From assembly GCF_004364325.1 (NCBI RefSeq), contig NZ_SOCP01000020.1, positions 124,001 through 188,000 on the forward strand: 64,000 bases of DNA. The letters are read 5' to 3'. The position numbers were made by a program, and so were the translations under genes. The notes beneath the pieces are model-generated. The model was not told the DNA's origin and did not search any database. It saw only the letters and a program-made list of their open reading frames with translations. Shown piece after piece: positions 43,169 through 52,066 of this stretch. This stretch comes from Actinophytocola oryzae (GTDB lineage: Bacteria; Actinomycetota; Actinomycetes; Mycobacteriales; Pseudonocardiaceae). Position 1 is the stretch's first letter. Every line of letters starts with the position of its first letter.

Positions 43169-44439
43169 GCATGATCGATGTGCAGCCGGCCGCGTCCGGC
43201 ATGACGATGACACCGCCGCCGCGCAAGCGGAGGATCCCCGGCTGGGCGGTGTTCACGATCGGCACCGTCGCGGTCGTCCTCGTGCTGGCCATGACCTCGT
43301 ACCTGACCGGGCAACCGGCGCTGACGTCGTCGTCGACGATGCAGAACACGGTCACCCTCGGCCTGCCGATCCTCCTGTGCGGTCTCGGCGGCATCTGGTC
43401 CGAACGCTCCGGCATGATCAACATCGGGCTCGAGGGCATGATGATCCTCGGCACCTGGGGCGCGGCCTTCGGCGGCTACCACTGGGGCCCCTGGATGGCC
43501 GTGGTGTCCGGCATGATCTGCGGCGCGCTGGGTGGCGCACTGCACGCGCTCGCGACGGTCACCTTCGGCGTCAACCACATCGTGTCCGGTGTGGCGATCA
43601 ACCTGCTCGGCGCGGGCGTCACGAAGTACCTCTCGACGCTGATCTTCCAACCGATCTCGGACAACCCGCGTGACTCGCCGCCGATCGAGCAGTTCGACAC
43701 GTTCTCCGCGCCGGGCCTCTCGGACTGGCTCGGCGACCTGGAGAAGGACCAGCGGGTGATCATCTCCGACGTCGCGGGCCTGCTGCGTGGCCTGGTGACG
43801 AGGGTGTCGCCGATGCTGATCATCGCGATCCTGCTGGTCGTCGCCACCTACCTGGTGCTGTGGCGCACCAGGTTCGGCCTGCGGCTGCGGTCGTGTGGCG
43901 AGAACCCGGTCGCGGCCGAGTCGCTCGGCGTCAACGTGTACTTCCACAAGTACATGGCGGTGATCGCGTCGGGTGCCCTGGCCGGGATCGCGGGCGCGGC
44001 GCTGGTGCTGGGCTCCAGCCCGTCGATCTACCAGGAGGGGCAGACCGCGAACCGCGGCTTCATCGGCCTCGCCGCGATGATCTTCGGCAACTGGCGGCCC
44101 GGCGGCACGCTGGCGGGTGCCGGACTCTTCGGGTACGCGGACGGGCTGCGGCTCTCGGCGACCCCCGAGGCCGTGCACGCGTTGCTGTACTCGGCGGTTA
44201 TCGTGGTCGGGCTGCTGGTGATCTGGCAGCTGTACCGCAGGAAGTGGACGTCGGCCATGTTCGCGGCGATCGGTGCGATCGCGGTGTACGCCCTGTACTA
44301 CTTCACCGACGAGCTGCCACAGGAGTTCCTGCCCTACACGCCCCACATCATCACGCTGGTGGTGCTGGCCCTGGCCGCCCAACGACTACGTCCGCCCGCA
44401 GCGGACGGCATGCCATACAGGCGAGGTGAAGGTGACTGA
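43165..44439 (+). CDS. Nucleoside ABC transporter permease 2 (NupQ-like)
   Basis: A 424-residue membrane protein, longer than typical (about 300-320) because of an extra N-terminal arm and two added C-terminal hydrophobic segments after residue 350 (FAAIGAIAVYALYYF; TLVVLALAAQRL). The core has TVTLGLPILLCGLGGIWSER, MINIGLEGMMILGTWGAAFG, GVNHIVSGVAINLLGAGVT and RLRSCGENPVAAESLGVNV. An insertion of about 45 residues near 165-210 (DNPRDSPPIEQFDTFSAPG) is common in actinobacterial homologues. The stop lies inside the start region of cdd. Confidence 0.9.
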   Translation: MSMIDVQPAASGMTMTPPPRKRRIPGWAVFTIGTVAVVLVLAMTSYLTGQPALTSSSTMQNTVTLGLPILLCGLGGIWSERSGMINIGLEGMMILGTWGAAFGGYHWGPWMAVVSGMICGALGGALHALATVTFGVNHIVSGVAINLLGAGVTKYLSTLIFQPISDNPRDSPPIEQFDTFSAPGLSDWLGDLEKDQRVIISDVAGLLRGLVTRVSPMLIIAILLVVATYLVLWRTRFGLRLRSCGENPVAAESLGVNVYFHKYMAVIASGALAGIAGAALVLGSSPSIYQEGQTANRGFIGLAAMIFGNWRPGGTLAGAGLFGYADGLRLSATPEAVHALLYSAVIVVGLLVIWQLYRRKWTSAMFAAIGAIAVYALYYFTDELPQEFLPYTPHIITLVVLALAAQRLRPPAADGMPYRRGEGD

Positions 44440-44833
44440 CAGCACCATGGGAACTGACTGGGACAAGCTGCGCACCTCGGCGATCGAGGCGGCTCAGCTC
44501 GCGTACTGCCCCTACTCGGGTCTGCAGGTCGGTGCGGCCGCGGTGGTCGACGACGGCCGGGTGATCACCGGCTGCAACGTGGAGAACGCCGCGTACGGGG
44601 TCGCCCTGTGCGCGGAGTGCACCATGGCAGGCCAGCTGCGCCTGACCGGTGGCGGCAGGCTCGTCGCGGTGGCGTGCCGCAGCGGTACGGGTGCCCTGCT
44701 CATGCCGTGCGGCCGGTGTCGGCAGATCCTGTTCGAGCTGGGCGGACCGGACTGCCTGGTGGACACGCCGGACGGCCCTGCGCCGATGTCGGACATCCTG
44801 CGGTATGCGTTCGGCCCTGGCGATCTACCGTGA
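44432..44833 (+). CDS. cdd: Cytidine deaminase
   Basis: A 133-residue zinc enzyme converting cytidine and deoxycytidine to uridine forms. AYCPYSGLQVGAAAVVDDG, GCNVENAAYGVALCAECTM (catalytic Glu and zinc Cys) and LLMPCGRCRQILFELGG (the other two zinc Cys) are complete, giving the short homotetrameric type. GTG 44432 overlaps the permease stop and has AGGTGAAG upstream; ATG 44447 is an alternative. It is the first salvage enzyme after the transporter. Confidence 0.95.
   Translation: MTDSTMGTDWDKLRTSAIEAAQLAYCPYSGLQVGAAAVVDDGRVITGCNVENAAYGVALCAECTMAGQLRLTGGGRLVAVACRSGTGALLMPCGRCRQILFELGGPDCLVDTPDGPAPMSDILRYAFGPGDLP
44826..44831 (+). promoter_or_regulatory. -10 element of a leaderless promoter (deoA)
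   Basis: TACCGT, at the very end of cdd, finishes 6 nt before GTG 44838. It could give deoA an internal promoter besides operon read-through. Confidence 0.45.
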
Positions 44834-44837
44834 TCGT

Positions 44838-46106
44838 GTGAACCACACCGCTGTTGACGTCATCAGGACCAAGCGCGACGGCGAGGCGCTGTCGGACGAC
44901 CAGATCGACTGGGTCGTCGCCGCCTACACCAGGGGCGAGGTGGCGGACGAGCAGATGTCCGCCCTGGCCATGGCGGTGTTCCTCAACGGGATGTCGTTCC
45001 CGGAGACGTCCCGCTGGACGCAGGCGATGATCGAGTCGGGGGAGCGCCTGTCGTGGCCGGTCCCGACGGTCGACAAGCACTCGACGGGCGGGGTCGGCGA
45101 CAAGATCACGCTGCCGCTCGCGCCGCTGGTGGCGACGTGCGGGATCGCGGTGCCGCAGCTGTCGGGCCGGGGCCTCGGCCACACGGGCGGCACGCTCGAC
45201 AAGCTCGAGTCGATCCCGGGCTGGCGGGCGTCGCTGTCCTCGGACGAGATCCGCGAGCAGCTGCTGTCGGTGGGCGCGGTCGTGTGCGCGCCGACCGAGG
45301 GGCTGGCCCCCGCCGACCGGAAGCTGTACGCGCTGCGGGACGTGACGGGCACGGTCGAGTGCGTGCCGCTGATCGCGTCGTCGATCATGTCGAAGAAGAT
45401 CGCCGAGGGTGCCGGCGCGCTGGTGCTGGACGTGAAGGTCGGCTCCGGCGCGTTCATGAAGACCCTCGACGAGGCGCGTGAGCTGGCGTCGGCGCTGGTC
45501 GCGATCGGGATGACGCACGGGCAGAAGGTGACGGCCCTGCTCACGGACATGTCCACGCCCCTGGGCCGCGCGGTCGGCAACGCCGTGGAGGTCGCCGAGG
45601 CGGTCGAGGTCCTGCGGGGTGGCGGCCCGGCGGATGTCGTCGAGCTGACGGTCGCCTTGGCCGAGGAGATGCTGGGACTGACCGGCGTCGAGGCGAACCC
45701 GGCCGAGGTGCTGGCGTCCGGCGAGGCGTACGAGACGTGGGCCAGGATGATCGCGGCCCAGGGCGGCGACCCGGATGCGGAGCTCCCGAAGCCGAAGCAC
45801 GTGCACGTGGTGGAGGCTCCGCGCGACGGCGTGCTCGGCAGGCTGGACGCGCTGGGCGTCGGCCTGGCCGCCTGGCGGCTGGGTGCCGGCCGGGCCCGCA
45901 AGGAGGACCCCGTACAGGCCGCGGCGGGTGTGCTGTGCCACGTGAAACCAGGGGAAGCCGTGGTCAGCGGGGCACCTCTGCTGGAGCTGCACACGGACAC
46001 ACCGGACGCGGTGGAGGGTGCACTGGCCGCACTGGCCGGCGCCTACGAGATCACGGACGAGGCGCCGGCCAGTACTGCGTTGGTTCTGGAGACGATCCGC
46101 GGCTAG
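44838..46106 (+). CDS. deoA: Thymidine phosphorylase
   Basis: A 422-residue pyrimidine nucleoside phosphorylase splitting thymidine (and often uridine) to base and (deoxy)ribose-1-phosphate. VPTVDKHSTGGVGDKITLPL is the phosphate-binding signature, and SGRGLGHTGGTLDKLESIPG, SSIMSKKIAEGAGALVLDVKVG and FMKTLDEARELASALV complete the fold. GTG 44838 is five bases after the cdd stop. Its TAG stop shares the palindrome CTAG with the stop of the convergent amidohydrolase gene. Confidence 0.96.
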   Translation: MNHTAVDVIRTKRDGEALSDDQIDWVVAAYTRGEVADEQMSALAMAVFLNGMSFPETSRWTQAMIESGERLSWPVPTVDKHSTGGVGDKITLPLAPLVATCGIAVPQLSGRGLGHTGGTLDKLESIPGWRASLSSDEIREQLLSVGAVVCAPTEGLAPADRKLYALRDVTGTVECVPLIASSIMSKKIAEGAGALVLDVKVGSGAFMKTLDEARELASALVAIGMTHGQKVTALLTDMSTPLGRAVGNAVEVAEAVEVLRGGGPADVVELTVALAEEMLGLTGVEANPAEVLASGEAYETWARMIAAQGGDPDAELPKPKHVHVVEAPRDGVLGRLDALGVGLAAWRLGAGRARKEDPVQAAAGVLCHVKPGEAVVSGAPLLELHTDTPDAVEGALAALAGAYEITDEAPASTALVLETIRG

Positions 46107-47374
46107 GCGAGCGCGGCCAGCGCGGTGTGGGTGAGGACCCGCACGCCGGTCAGGAGCGCACGCTCGTCGATGCGGAACGTCGGCTGGTGGATGTCCGGCT
46201 GGGCACCCTCGCCGGACCAGACGCCCAGGCGGGCGAACGAGCCGGAGATGTGCTCCAGGTACCAGCCGAAGTCCTCGCCGCCGGAGGACTGCTTCGTGCT
46301 CGTCACCGCGTTCTCGCCGAGTGCGGCCTCGACGCCGGCACGCAGCACGGCCTCGGACTCCACGTCGTTCACCACGGGAGGCACGCCACGCCGGTGCTCC
46401 AGCTCGAAGCCGACGCCGGTCGGTGCCAGCAGCGACTCCACGAGCCCGGCCACCAGCGGCTCCAGGTCGGCCCACACCTCGTGGTCGCCGGTCCGGAGCG
46501 TGCCGCGCAGCACGCCGTCCTGCGGCACCGCGTTCGGCGCCTCGCCCGCGTGCACCGCGCCCCACACCAGCACCGTCCCCGAGCGGGGGTCGACGCGGCG
46601 GGACAGCAGCGCGGGCAGGCCGGTGATGACCGTGCCGAGCGCGTGCACGAGGTCCGCGGTCAGGTGCGGCCGGGACGTGTGACCGCCCGGCGAGGTCAGC
46701 CGCAGCTCGAGCAGGTCGGTCGCCGACGTGATGGCGCCGACGCGGGTGCCGACGTTGCCGACCTGCAGGCGCGGGTCGCAGTGCAGGCCGAAGATCGAGC
46801 TGACCCCGTCGAGGCCACCGGCGGCGATGACGTCCAGCGCGCCGCCGGGCATGACCTCCTCGGCGGGCTGGAACACCAGCCGCACGCGGCCGGGCAGCTC
46901 CGGCGCGGACGCCAGCGCGAGTGCCGCGCCGAGCAGCATGGACGTGTGCGCGTCGTGCCCGCACGCGTGTGCGACGCCCGGCACGGTCGACGAGTACGGC
47001 AGGCCGGTCAGCTCGGTCACCGGTAGCGCGTCCATATCCGCGCGGAGGGCGACGCATCTGTCGCCGATGCCGATGTCGCAGGTCAGGCCCACCCCGGTGT
47101 CGAAGACCTTCGGCCGAAGACCCGCCGACGAGAGCAGGCCCGCCACCATCTCGGTGGTGTTGTACTCGGCCCTCGACAGCTCCGGGTGCCGGTGGATGTG
47201 CCGGTACCAGGCGATGACGTCAGCCGACCCCCTGGTGAGCCACGAGTCGAGCCACTCCGGCCCTCGGCCCGCTCCGATGTCCTCCACACTGGGCATACTG
47301 ACGCCCTCGTCGGAGATCAGCACGCCGGCCCTGCCATCCCTGGGGGTGTCGGACCGCGAGTCCAGCATGGTCAC
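46103..47374 (-). CDS. M20-family amidohydrolase (AmiA/AmiB-like peptidase)
   Basis: A 423-residue metallopeptidase-fold hydrolase of the M20D group. RHIHRHPELSRAEYNTTEMV opens the fold. CVALRADMDALPVTEL, HACGHDAHTSMLLGAAL, VRLVFQPAEEVMPGGA and SSGGEDFGWYLEHISG supply the metal ligands and catalytic Glu. Such enzymes cleave N-acyl amino acids or amino-acid amides. GTG 47374 follows GGGAGG; ATG 47368 and ATG 47296 are alternatives. In M. tuberculosis, amidohydrolases of this type sit in the same neighbourhood as deoA, cdd, punA and pmmB. Confidence 0.9.
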   Translation of the reverse strand: MTMLDSRSDTPRDGRAGVLISDEGVSMPSVEDIGAGRGPEWLDSWLTRGSADVIAWYRHIHRHPELSRAEYNTTEMVAGLLSSAGLRPKVFDTGVGLTCDIGIGDRCVALRADMDALPVTELTGLPYSSTVPGVAHACGHDAHTSMLLGAALALASAPELPGRVRLVFQPAEEVMPGGALDVIAAGGLDGVSSIFGLHCDPRLQVGNVGTRVGAITSATDLLELRLTSPGGHTSRPHLTADLVHALGTVITGLPALLSRRVDPRSGTVLVWGAVHAGEAPNAVPQDGVLRGTLRTGDHEVWADLEPLVAGLVESLLAPTGVGFELEHRRGVPPVVNDVESEAVLRAGVEAALGENAVTSTKQSSGGEDFGWYLEHISGSFARLGVWSGEGAQPDIHQPTFRIDERALLTGVRVLTHTALAALA

Positions 47375-47538
47375 GCGTTCCTCCCAAGGTCCCCTGTGTT
47401 CGCCATGATTCGCCAATCCTGCACCATCGGTGCTTGAGGACCGCCCGAGGTCTGCTGGTGAACCGGCTGCCGGTCCGGCCAGAGCGCCGAGCGGTGCCGG
47501 TGTTTCAGTCTCGCTAAACGATCACTGTCGGCCAGCGG

Positions 47539-47853
47539 TCAGCCGGCCTTCGCCTTCTTCCGCTTGATGCTGCGGCCCCAGATCACGATGCCTACCAGCA
47601 CGATGGAAGTGACCCCCATGACGATCTTGCGCTTGTTCTCGGACCTGTCCGCCTCGGTCTCGGCGGGGTCGAGGTCGACGGTCGGCGCGGTCGTCGCGGT
47701 GGGTTGTCCGGGGGGCGGGGTCGCGGGCGGTTGCCCTGCGACGAGGCCGTACTCGCTGCTCGATGGGTGTGACTCGGCGAACGCGTGAACCGGAAGCAGC
47801 GCCACGATGAGGCTCGTGAGGGTCACGACGAGCAGTCGAAAGGCGCTACGCAT
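47539..47853 (-). CDS. Small exported single-helix membrane protein
   Basis: A 104-residue protein of unknown function. A signal peptide (FRLLVVTLTSLIVALLPVHAFA) is followed by a Pro/Thr-rich segment (PPATPPPGQPTATTAPTV). A C-terminal transmembrane helix (KIVMGVTSIVLVGIVIWG) and a strongly basic tail (RSIKRKKAKAG) complete it. Predicted topology is an extracellular loop with a short cytoplasmic tail. A leaderless -10 lies seven bases before ATG 47853. Confidence 0.65.
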   Translation of the reverse strand: MRSAFRLLVVTLTSLIVALLPVHAFAESHPSSSEYGLVAGQPPATPPPGQPTATTAPTVDLDPAETEADRSENKRKIVMGVTSIVLVGIVIWGRSIKRKKAKAG

Positions 47854-47860
47854 GGTGTCC

Positions 47861-47866
47861 AGGGTA
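47861..47866 (-). promoter_or_regulatory. -10 element of a leaderless promoter (small membrane protein)
   Basis: TACCCT on the minus strand ends 7 nt before ATG 47853. Confidence 0.5.
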
Positions 47867-47880
47867 GCGAAGTACGGCCG

Positions 47881-48915
47881 TCAGTCAGTATCCGTCGCCG
47901 CCAGGACGGCCATAGTGTGCCCACCTGGCCTAAGGCAGACCACGCCGAGGTCCCACGCGACCCGGCGGAACCAGTCGTTCGCGGCGTCGAAGGTCCACCA
48001 CGCCGCGCCGACGTGCGAGCCGCCCGCCAGCGCGTCCACGGAGCGCCACGCGGCGGCCCGCCCGTACGCGCCGTCGAGGCCCCGGTCGTACGCGCCGCCG
48101 TTCGCCGCGGCCCCGAACAGGACGGCCACCACGTCGTCGAGGCCCGCCCTGCGCAGTGCGAGGCCGTCACCCGCGAGGCAGTCGAGACCGAGGGACTCCA
48201 TGGTCCGCACGCCGACCTCGTCCGGGGACAGCGGCGCTCCGAGCCGGCACACGGCTGCCTCCGCGCGGCCGTTGGACTGGGTGAGCCAGGTGGTGACGGC
48301 CGAGGTCAGGTCGGCCGGGGCGGCCTCCCTCGACGACTCGGGGACCGTTCCCGCGTGCGTCAGCGGGTCGCCCTTGCGTGGGCCGTGCGGCAGGCCGGCC
48401 GACTCCGTGCCGTGCCCGAAGTCGGCCAGGGGGAGCCGGGTCTCACCGGGCAGCGGGTGCAGCGGGAGGCCGGCAAGGGCGTGCCCGGTCAGCCGCGCCG
48501 CCCAGGCGTCGGCCATCCGGGTCACCGGTTTGCGCCGCACGATCATCTCGTGCAGCAGGCAGGCGCCCAGCTCCGTCGGGAGGTCACCGGCCAGCAGCGA
48601 GACGAGCACCTGCTCGGACTGCGCCGCCGCGAGCCACGCCGCCGTCCTGCGTACCGAGGCGGCGGGCAGGTCGGCCGCGATCCGCGCCGCCGCCTCGGCC
48701 CGGTCCTGGGACGGCCGCAGCGCCAGGAGGCGCAGGACGTGGTCACGCACACTGCGGTGGGCCCAGCTCTGCCCGTCCGGCAGCGTGGCGATCGCGTGGC
48801 CGAGCCTCTCCAGGTCGGACACGGACCAGCCGTCCAGCTCGGCGCGGTAGGGCCGGGTGTCCGAGCAGTCGTGCAGCTCGGCCAGTATCTCCTCGGTCCG
48901 CCCGGGTCCGTTCAG
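47881..48915 (-). CDS. DUF6183-like protein, apparently starting at CTG
   Basis: A 344-residue soluble, helix-rich protein with the ending AANDWFRRVAWDLGVVCLRPG ... AVLAATDTD, which I associate with the actinobacterial DUF6183 family (medium certainty). The first GTG (48822) would drop conserved-looking sequence, because the frame stays open upstream (RTEEILAELHDCSD) to a CTG at 48915. That CTG overlaps the meaB stop as CTGA and has AAGGAG eight bases ahead, so CTG initiation is the best explanation. It is the fourth gene of the methylmalonyl-CoA mutase operon. Function unknown. Confidence 0.6.
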   Translation of the reverse strand: MNGPGRTEEILAELHDCSDTRPYRAELDGWSVSDLERLGHAIATLPDGQSWAHRSVRDHVLRLLALRPSQDRAEAAARIAADLPAASVRRTAAWLAAAQSEQVLVSLLAGDLPTELGACLLHEMIVRRKPVTRMADAWAARLTGHALAGLPLHPLPGETRLPLADFGHGTESAGLPHGPRKGDPLTHAGTVPESSREAAPADLTSAVTTWLTQSNGRAEAAVCRLGAPLSPDEVGVRTMESLGLDCLAGDGLALRRAGLDDVVAVLFGAAANGGAYDRGLDGAYGRAAAWRSVDALAGGSHVGAAWWTFDAANDWFRRVAWDLGVVCLRPGGHTMAVLAATDTD

Positions 48916-49892
48916 TCGGAGAACTCCTTCAGGATGCGTTCCGCCGCGAGCGTCGGCGTCAGCTCACCGTCCGCCACCTGGCGTTCCAGCTCCGGGGTCA
49001 GCGTGCGTACCCCGGGGTGCTCGGACAGTCGCGTCAGCAACGTGTCGCGCACCATGGTCCACGTCCAGTCCACCTGCTGTCGCCGCCGCTTCTCGTTCAG
49101 CTCGCCGGACGAGGACAGCTCGTCGTGGTGGCGCCGCACCTGCTCCCACACCGTGTCGAGGCCGGTGCTGGTCAGTCCGCTGCAGGTCAGCACGGGTGTC
49201 TTCCACGGCTCGGGGCCACGGATCAGCCGCAGCGCGCCGGACAGCTCACGCGCGGCCTTGCGTGCGGCCAGCTCGTGGTCGCCGTCCGCCTTGTTGACGG
49301 CGATGACGTCGGCCAGCTCGAGCACGCCCTTCTTGATGCCCTGCAGCTGGTCGCCGGTCCGCGCGAGCGTCAGCAGCAGGAAGCAGTCGACCATGTTGGC
49401 GACGGCCACCTCCGACTGCCCGACGCCGACCGTCTCGACGAGCACGACGTCGTAGCCCGCGGCCTCCATCAGCACGATCGTCTCGCGGGTCGCGCGGGTG
49501 ACGCCGCCGAGCGTCCCGGACGTCGGCGAGGGCCGGATGAACGCGGCGGGGTCGACGGCGAGCCGGGCCATGCGGGTCTTGTCGCCGAGGATGGAGCCGC
49601 CGGTGCGCGTGGACGACGGGTCGACGGCCAACACCGCGACCCGATGTCCCGCCTCGGTGAGCGTCGTGCCGAGCGCGTCGATGAACGTCGACTTGCCCGC
49701 CCCCGGCACACCCGTGATGCCGACGCGGTGCGCGCCGCCCGCGTGGGGCAGCAGCTCGACCAGCAGCCGCTGCGCGAGCGCCCTGTGGTCGGGCCTGCGC
49801 GACTCGACCAGCGTGATCGCCTTCGCGAGCTGTCCCCGCTCACCGGCGAGGACCCCCTTGGCGTACGCCTCGACGTCGATGTCGCGAGCCAT
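48912..49892 (-). CDS. meaB: Methylmalonyl-CoA mutase-associated GTPase MeaB
   Basis: A 326-residue G3E-type GTPase that protects the mutase and gates adenosylcobalamin loading. HRVGITGVPGAGKSTFIDAL (Walker A), VLAVDPSSTRTGGSILGDKTR (switch I region), VVLVETVGVGQSEVAVANMV (switch II, ExxG) and ADVIAVNKADGD (NKxD) are intact. ATG 49892 overlaps the mutB stop as TGATG. Length and C-terminal dimerisation arm are normal. Confidence 0.95.
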   Translation of the reverse strand: MARDIDVEAYAKGVLAGERGQLAKAITLVESRRPDHRALAQRLLVELLPHAGGAHRVGITGVPGAGKSTFIDALGTTLTEAGHRVAVLAVDPSSTRTGGSILGDKTRMARLAVDPAAFIRPSPTSGTLGGVTRATRETIVLMEAAGYDVVLVETVGVGQSEVAVANMVDCFLLLTLARTGDQLQGIKKGVLELADVIAVNKADGDHELAARKAARELSGALRLIRGPEPWKTPVLTCSGLTSTGLDTVWEQVRRHHDELSSSGELNEKRRRQQVDWTWTMVRDTLLTRLSEHPGVRTLTPELERQVADGELTPTLAAERILKEFSD

Positions 49893-52066
49893 CAGTGCCC
49901 GTGCTGCTCGGAAAGCTTGTGCATCAGCCCGGTCGCTGCCTCGGCGATCACCGTGCCGGGACCGAAGATCGCGCCCGCGCCCGCCTTGTACAGGGCGTCG
50001 TAGTCCTGTGGCGGGATCACGCCGCCGACGACGATCATGATGTCGTCGCGGCCGAGCGCGGCCAGCTCGTCACGCAGGTCCGGCACGAGCGTGAGGTGCC
50101 CGGCGGCCAGCGAGTTCACGCCGACGATGTGCACGTCGGCCTCGACGGCCTGCCGCGCGACCTCGCCGGGCGTCTGGAACAGCGGGCCCACGTCGACGTC
50201 GAAGCCGAGGTCGGCGAAGGCGGTGGCGATGACCTTCTGACCGCGGTCGTGCCCGTCCTGGCCCATCTTGGCGACGAGGATGCGTGGGCGCCGTCCCTCG
50301 GCCTCGGCGAACTCGTCGACGATCCGCCGCGCCTCCGCCACGTTCGACACGCCGCCGACCTCCTCCGCGTACACGCCGGAAATCGTCCGGATCTGGGCCG
50401 AGTGGCGCCCCCACACCGAGCCGAGGGCGTCGGAGATCTCGCCGACGGTCGCCTTCGCGCGTGCCGCGTCGATGGCGAGCGCGAGCAGGTTCCCCGGCCC
50501 GTTCGCGGCCGCCGACAGTGCCCGCAGCGCCTGGTCGACGGCGCCCTGGTCGCGTTCCTCACGCAGCCGCCGCAGCTTCTCGATCTGCTGCGCACGCACA
50601 CCGGCGTTGTCGACCTTCAGCACGTCGATGTGCTCGTCGGCGTCCGCGAGGCGGTACTTGTTCACGCCGACGACCGGCTGGCGCCCCGAGTCGATGCGTG
50701 CCTGCGTGCGTGCCGCGGCCTCCTCGATGCGCAGCTTGGGGATCCCGGCGTCGATGGCCCGTGCCATGCCGCCTGCGGACTCGACCTCGCTGATGTGGCC
50801 CCACGCCTTCTTCGCGAGCTCGTAGGTGAGCCGCTCGACGAAGGCACTGCCGCCCCAGGGATCGATGACCCGCGTGGTGCCGGACTCCTGCTGCAGCAAC
50901 AGCTGCGTGTTGCGGGCGATGCGTGCGGAGAAGTCGGTCGGCAGGGCGAGCGCCTCGTCCAACGCGTTGGTGTGCAACGACTGCGTGTGTCCCTGCGTGG
51001 CGGCCATGGCCTCGACGCACGTGCGGACCACGTTGTTGTAGACGTCCTGCGCGGTCAGCGACCAGCCGGACGTCTGGCAGTGCGTGCGCAGCGACAGCGA
51101 CTTGTCCGACTTCGGGTCGAACTGCTTCACGAGCTTGGCCCACAGCAGCCGCGCGGCGCGGAGCTTGGCGACCTCCATGAAGAAGTTCATGCCGATGGCC
51201 CAGAAGAACGAGAGCCGGGGCGCGAACTTGTCGATGTCGAGCCCGGCGTCGACCCCCGCCCGGATGTACTCGACGCCGTCGGCCAGCGTGTAGGCCAGCT
51301 CCAGGTCGGCGGTCGCGCCCGCCTCCTGCATGTGGTAGCCGGAGATCGAGATCGAGTTGAACTTCGGCATGTGCCGGGAGGTGTGGGAGAAGATGTCCGA
51401 GATGATCCGCATCGAGGGCTGCGGCGGGTAGATGTAGGTGTTGCGGACCATGAACTCCTTGAGGATGTCGTTCTGGATGGTCCCGGTCAGCTTCTCCTGC
51501 GGCACGCCCTGTTCCTCGGCGGCGACCACGTAGAGCGCGAGGATCGGCAGCACGGCGCCGTTCATGGTCATCGACACGGACATCGTGTCGAGCGGGATGC
51601 CGTCGAACAGCTGGCGCATGTCGTAGATCGAGTCGATGGCCACCCCGGCCATGCCGACGTCACCGGACACGCGCGGGTGGTCGGAGTCGTAGCCGCGGTG
51701 GGTCGCCAGGTCGAACGCGACCGACAGCCCCTTCTGGCCTGCCGCGATGTTGCGGCGGTAGAAGGCGTTCGACTCCGCCGCGGTCGAGAAGCCCGCGTAC
51801 TGGCGGATGGTCCACGGCTGGTTGACGTACATCGTCGGGTACGGCCCGCGCAGGTACGGCACGATGCCCGGGTAGGTGTCCAGGAAGTCGAGGCCCGCGG
51901 TGTCCTCGCCCGTGTACAGGGGTTTGACGCCGATGCCCTCGGGGGTCTCCCACGCGAGTGCGTCCTGCCCCTTGCCGGTGGCCTCCTGGACGGCGGCCTG
52001 CCAGTCCGCGACGCTGCCGGTCGCCTGCTCGCCGAGTGGGACGTCGGAGAAGTCGGGGATGCTCAC
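49892..52066 (-). CDS. mutB: Methylmalonyl-CoA mutase large subunit
   Basis: A 724-residue adenosylcobalamin enzyme interconverting (R)-methylmalonyl-CoA and succinyl-CoA. The catalytic barrel has GPYPTMYVNQPWTIRQYAGF, NAFYRRNIAAGQKGLSVAFD, SVSMTMNGAVLPILALYV and RTHCQTSGWSLTAQDVYNNV. The C-terminal B12 domain has VAKMGQDGHDRGQKVIATAF with the DxHxxG cobalt-ligand motif, plus GVNSLAAGHLTLVPDL. The GTG start overlaps the mutA stop (GTGA). Propionate and branched-chain carbon enter the TCA cycle here, and methylmalonyl-CoA serves as polyketide extender in relatives. Confidence 0.97.
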   Translation of the reverse strand: MSIPDFSDVPLGEQATGSVADWQAAVQEATGKGQDALAWETPEGIGVKPLYTGEDTAGLDFLDTYPGIVPYLRGPYPTMYVNQPWTIRQYAGFSTAAESNAFYRRNIAAGQKGLSVAFDLATHRGYDSDHPRVSGDVGMAGVAIDSIYDMRQLFDGIPLDTMSVSMTMNGAVLPILALYVVAAEEQGVPQEKLTGTIQNDILKEFMVRNTYIYPPQPSMRIISDIFSHTSRHMPKFNSISISGYHMQEAGATADLELAYTLADGVEYIRAGVDAGLDIDKFAPRLSFFWAIGMNFFMEVAKLRAARLLWAKLVKQFDPKSDKSLSLRTHCQTSGWSLTAQDVYNNVVRTCVEAMAATQGHTQSLHTNALDEALALPTDFSARIARNTQLLLQQESGTTRVIDPWGGSAFVERLTYELAKKAWGHISEVESAGGMARAIDAGIPKLRIEEAAARTQARIDSGRQPVVGVNKYRLADADEHIDVLKVDNAGVRAQQIEKLRRLREERDQGAVDQALRALSAAANGPGNLLALAIDAARAKATVGEISDALGSVWGRHSAQIRTISGVYAEEVGGVSNVAEARRIVDEFAEAEGRRPRILVAKMGQDGHDRGQKVIATAFADLGFDVDVGPLFQTPGEVARQAVEADVHIVGVNSLAAGHLTLVPDLRDELAALGRDDIMIVVGGVIPPQDYDALYKAGAGAIFGPGTVIAEAATGLMHKLSEQHGH

